DNA of 64,000 nucleotides, from the NCBI RefSeq assembly GCF_012927165.1, contig NZ_JABBGA010000006.1:62001-126000 (forward strand), in the 5' to 3' direction. Below, piece after piece: positions 62,606 through 64,000 of the stretch (positions within the stretch are counted from its first letter, which is position 1; each line of letters opens with the position of its first letter). A program made the position numbers and the translations under genes. The notes under the pieces are model-generated. The model ran no database searches. It worked only from the letters and a program-made list of their open reading frames with translations, and was not told where the DNA came from. Source of the stretch: Zoogloea dura. Lineage in GTDB: Bacteria; Pseudomonadota; Gammaproteobacteria; Burkholderiales; Rhodocyclaceae.

Positions 62606-63751
62606 TTACTTCAGCAGCTTCCAGCTGTCTTTTTCGATGGTGATCAGCACGCGGGCGCCATCGCCCAGGCCTGAGTGGTCGGTGGCCGACATGGTGTTGA
62701 TGCCGTGGGTCAGCGGCAAGTCCTTCGTTTTCTCGAGGGCGTCGCGCAGGGCGGCGCGGAACTCGGGGGTGCCCGGCGCGGCCTTCTTGCCGACCGTGGC
62801 GACGGCCTTGTCGAGGAGCAGGTAGGCATCCTGGGCATAAGCGCCGAAGGGGTTGCGGGAAGCGGCGCCGTGCTTGCCTTCATAAGCCTTCAGGTAGTTG
62901 AGGGCAACCTTCTTGCTCGGGTTGCTGTCGGGCAGCTGCTCGGCCACCAGGACCAGGCCGGTGGGCAGGACCAGGCCTTCGTCGGTGTTGCCGGCGACCC
63001 GCAGGAAGTCGTTGTTGGCGGCGCCGTGGGTCTGGTAGAACTGGCCCTTGAAGCCGCGTTCGCGCAGGGCGCGCATGGGCAGCGCGGCCGGGGTGCCGCT
63101 GGCGGCGATGAACACCGCGTCGGGCTTCTGGGCGGTCAGTTTGAGGGCCTGGGCGGTGACGGACTGGTCGGTACGGGCATAGCGCTCCACGGCCACCAGC
63201 TTGATGCCGTTCTGTTCGGCGCGCTTTTCCACGTCCTTCAGCCAGGCTTCGCCGTAGGCGTCGCTGAAGCCGATGAAGGCGATGGTCTTGGTGTCACGCT
63301 TCTTCATCTCGTCGAACAGCACCGAGGACATCACGCTGATGCTGTGGGGCAGGGGGAAGACCCACTGGATGGCCTTGGGCGCAAAGGGGGCCAGGGCGAT
63401 CTGCGGGATCTTCGCCTCGCTGGCCACTTCGGCCACCGCCAGGGAGGTCGGCACGGTGGTGGAGGCGATGATGGCGTCCACCTTGTCGGCGTCGGCAAAG
63501 CGGCGGGCGTTCTTGCCGGCCTGGGTGGGGTCGGAGGCGTCGTCGAGCACCACGTAGTTCACCGGCAGCCCACCCAGGGTCTTGGGCAGCAGCTCGATGG
63601 TGTTCTTCTGGGAAATGCCCAGGGATGCGGCGGGGCCGGTGGAGCTGACGCTGACGCCGATGGTGACGGTCTGGGCCTGGGCGTGTCCGATGCCGGCAAA
63701 GGCGAGCAGGCAGGCGGCGGACAGGCTGTTGAGGAGCTGGCGGCGGTTCAT
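62606..63751 (-). CDS. Liv-type ABC transporter substrate-binding protein
   Basis: 381 residues from ATG 63751, with a signal peptide (MNRRQLLNSLSAACLLAFAGIGHAQAQ). The periplasmic-binding fold (type 1) is seen in VTIGVSVSSTGPAASLGI, AFIGFSDAYGEAWLKD and PFGAYAQDAYLLLDKAV. In Rhodocyclales such proteins with aryl-CoA ligases bind aromatic acids. It is the first gene of the transporter-ligase set. Confidence 0.9.
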   Translation of the reverse strand: MNRRQLLNSLSAACLLAFAGIGHAQAQTVTIGVSVSSTGPAASLGISQKNTIELLPKTLGGLPVNYVVLDDASDPTQAGKNARRFADADKVDAIIASTTVPTSLAVAEVASEAKIPQIALAPFAPKAIQWVFPLPHSISVMSSVLFDEMKKRDTKTIAFIGFSDAYGEAWLKDVEKRAEQNGIKLVAVERYARTDQSVTAQALKLTAQKPDAVFIAASGTPAALPMRALRERGFKGQFYQTHGAANNDFLRVAGNTDEGLVLPTGLVLVAEQLPDSNPSKKVALNYLKAYEGKHGAASRNPFGAYAQDAYLLLDKAVATVGKKAAPGTPEFRAALRDALEKTKDLPLTHGINTMSATDHSGLGDGARVLITIEKDSWKLLK

Positions 63752-63886
63752 GTTTGTGTCTCCGATATAGGTGTTGTGGGGTGATGCGGTGAAACGGCTT
63801 GGGCTGTGCAACGGGTTTCCACAGGCGCGACAGCCCCCGCCGGTGCCCACCGGACCCAGGCTGTCAGTACGAAAGCGGACGCGGAT

Positions 63887-64000
63887 TCAGGTGGCCGGGT
63901 AGCGGACGTGCAGGCGGGCGGCGTCTTCCAGTTCGCGGCCCAGGCAGTCGGCGTATTCCCGGTAGAGCTGGCGAACCACCTCGGCGGTGTCGGCGATACG
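63887..64000 (-). CDS. C-terminal end of an unidentified gene
   Basis: The frame is open from the window edge to a TGA at 63887-63889, giving 37 residues (ending HVRYPAT). The start lies outside the window. The tail is helical and charged and I cannot assign a family. Confidence 0.5.
   Translation of the reverse strand, partial: RIADTAEVVRQLYREYADCLGRELEDAARLHVRYPAT

Overview
The window reads as about 64 kb of a GC-rich betaproteobacterial chromosome. Gene content and protein style point to a free-living, microaerobic nitrogen fixer of the Rhodocyclales (Azospira/Dechloromonas/Azoarcus type). That placement is inferred from the nitrogenase genes, the DraT/DraG switch, the FeSII-like ferredoxin and the aromatic-acid uptake genes; no rRNA or tRNA gene is visible to confirm it.

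Layout. Positions 1-1154 hold the end of a fatty-acid desaturase and an RluE-type pseudouridine synthase. A 615-bp palindromic repeat (copy A) and an array of thirteen 21-bp units follow. Nif block 1 (2289-29340) contains a leftward isc operon (iscS-iscU-erpA-like-iscA-hscA-fdx, without hscB), then nifA, a diguanylate cyclase, and a GGDEF/EAL protein, histidine kinase and response regulator operon. It continues with a 14-gene nifB operon: nifB, fdxN, an A-type carrier, an unknown helical protein, lrvA, two nifZ-type genes, an unknown, nifS, nifT, a small unknown, a lysine-less DegT homologue, a degenerate SIR2-like protein and a ferredoxin. A rhodanese ends the block. Repeat copies B and C bracket rluA, a CapA-like protein and a small secreted protein. 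Nif block 2 (about 33280-43819) has a leftward operon (truncated haemoglobin, unknown, draT, draG, nifO-like) divergent from nifHDK and an FeSII-like ferredoxin, then an FmdB-type protein and an ECF sigma/anti-sigma module. A deleted repeat copy (D) follows.

The right third is accessory and catabolic. It holds a DUF2238 protein, a VapBC pair, a UvrD-like helicase with a LexA-type box, an exported caspase / CHAT-TPR / DUF4384-like cluster, and a long leftward operon. That operon carries a Liv-type ABC transporter, an aryl-CoA ligase, an oxidoreductase, two thioesterases and two hydrolases, which suggests uptake and degradation of an aromatic acid.

How the genes fit together. NifA upstream sites (TGT-N10-ACA) and sigma-54 -24/-12 boxes are readable before nifB, before nifH, before the draTG operon on the opposite strand, and before iscS. 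NifA therefore probably drives nitrogenase, its cofactor genes, its ADP-ribosylation switch with a globin, and a dedicated Fe-S assembly line together. NifA carries the CX11CX19CX4C cysteine pattern of oxygen-sensitive NifA proteins and no nifL is present. DraT/DraG (reversible inactivation) and the FeSII-like protein (conformational protection) give two further layers of nitrogenase control.

The most unusual items are the large repeat family, whose core is inverted in one copy; two 21-bp-period arrays that each sit beside a repeat copy; two adjacent apparent pseudoenzymes in the nifB operon; and the exported caspase/CHAT cluster.
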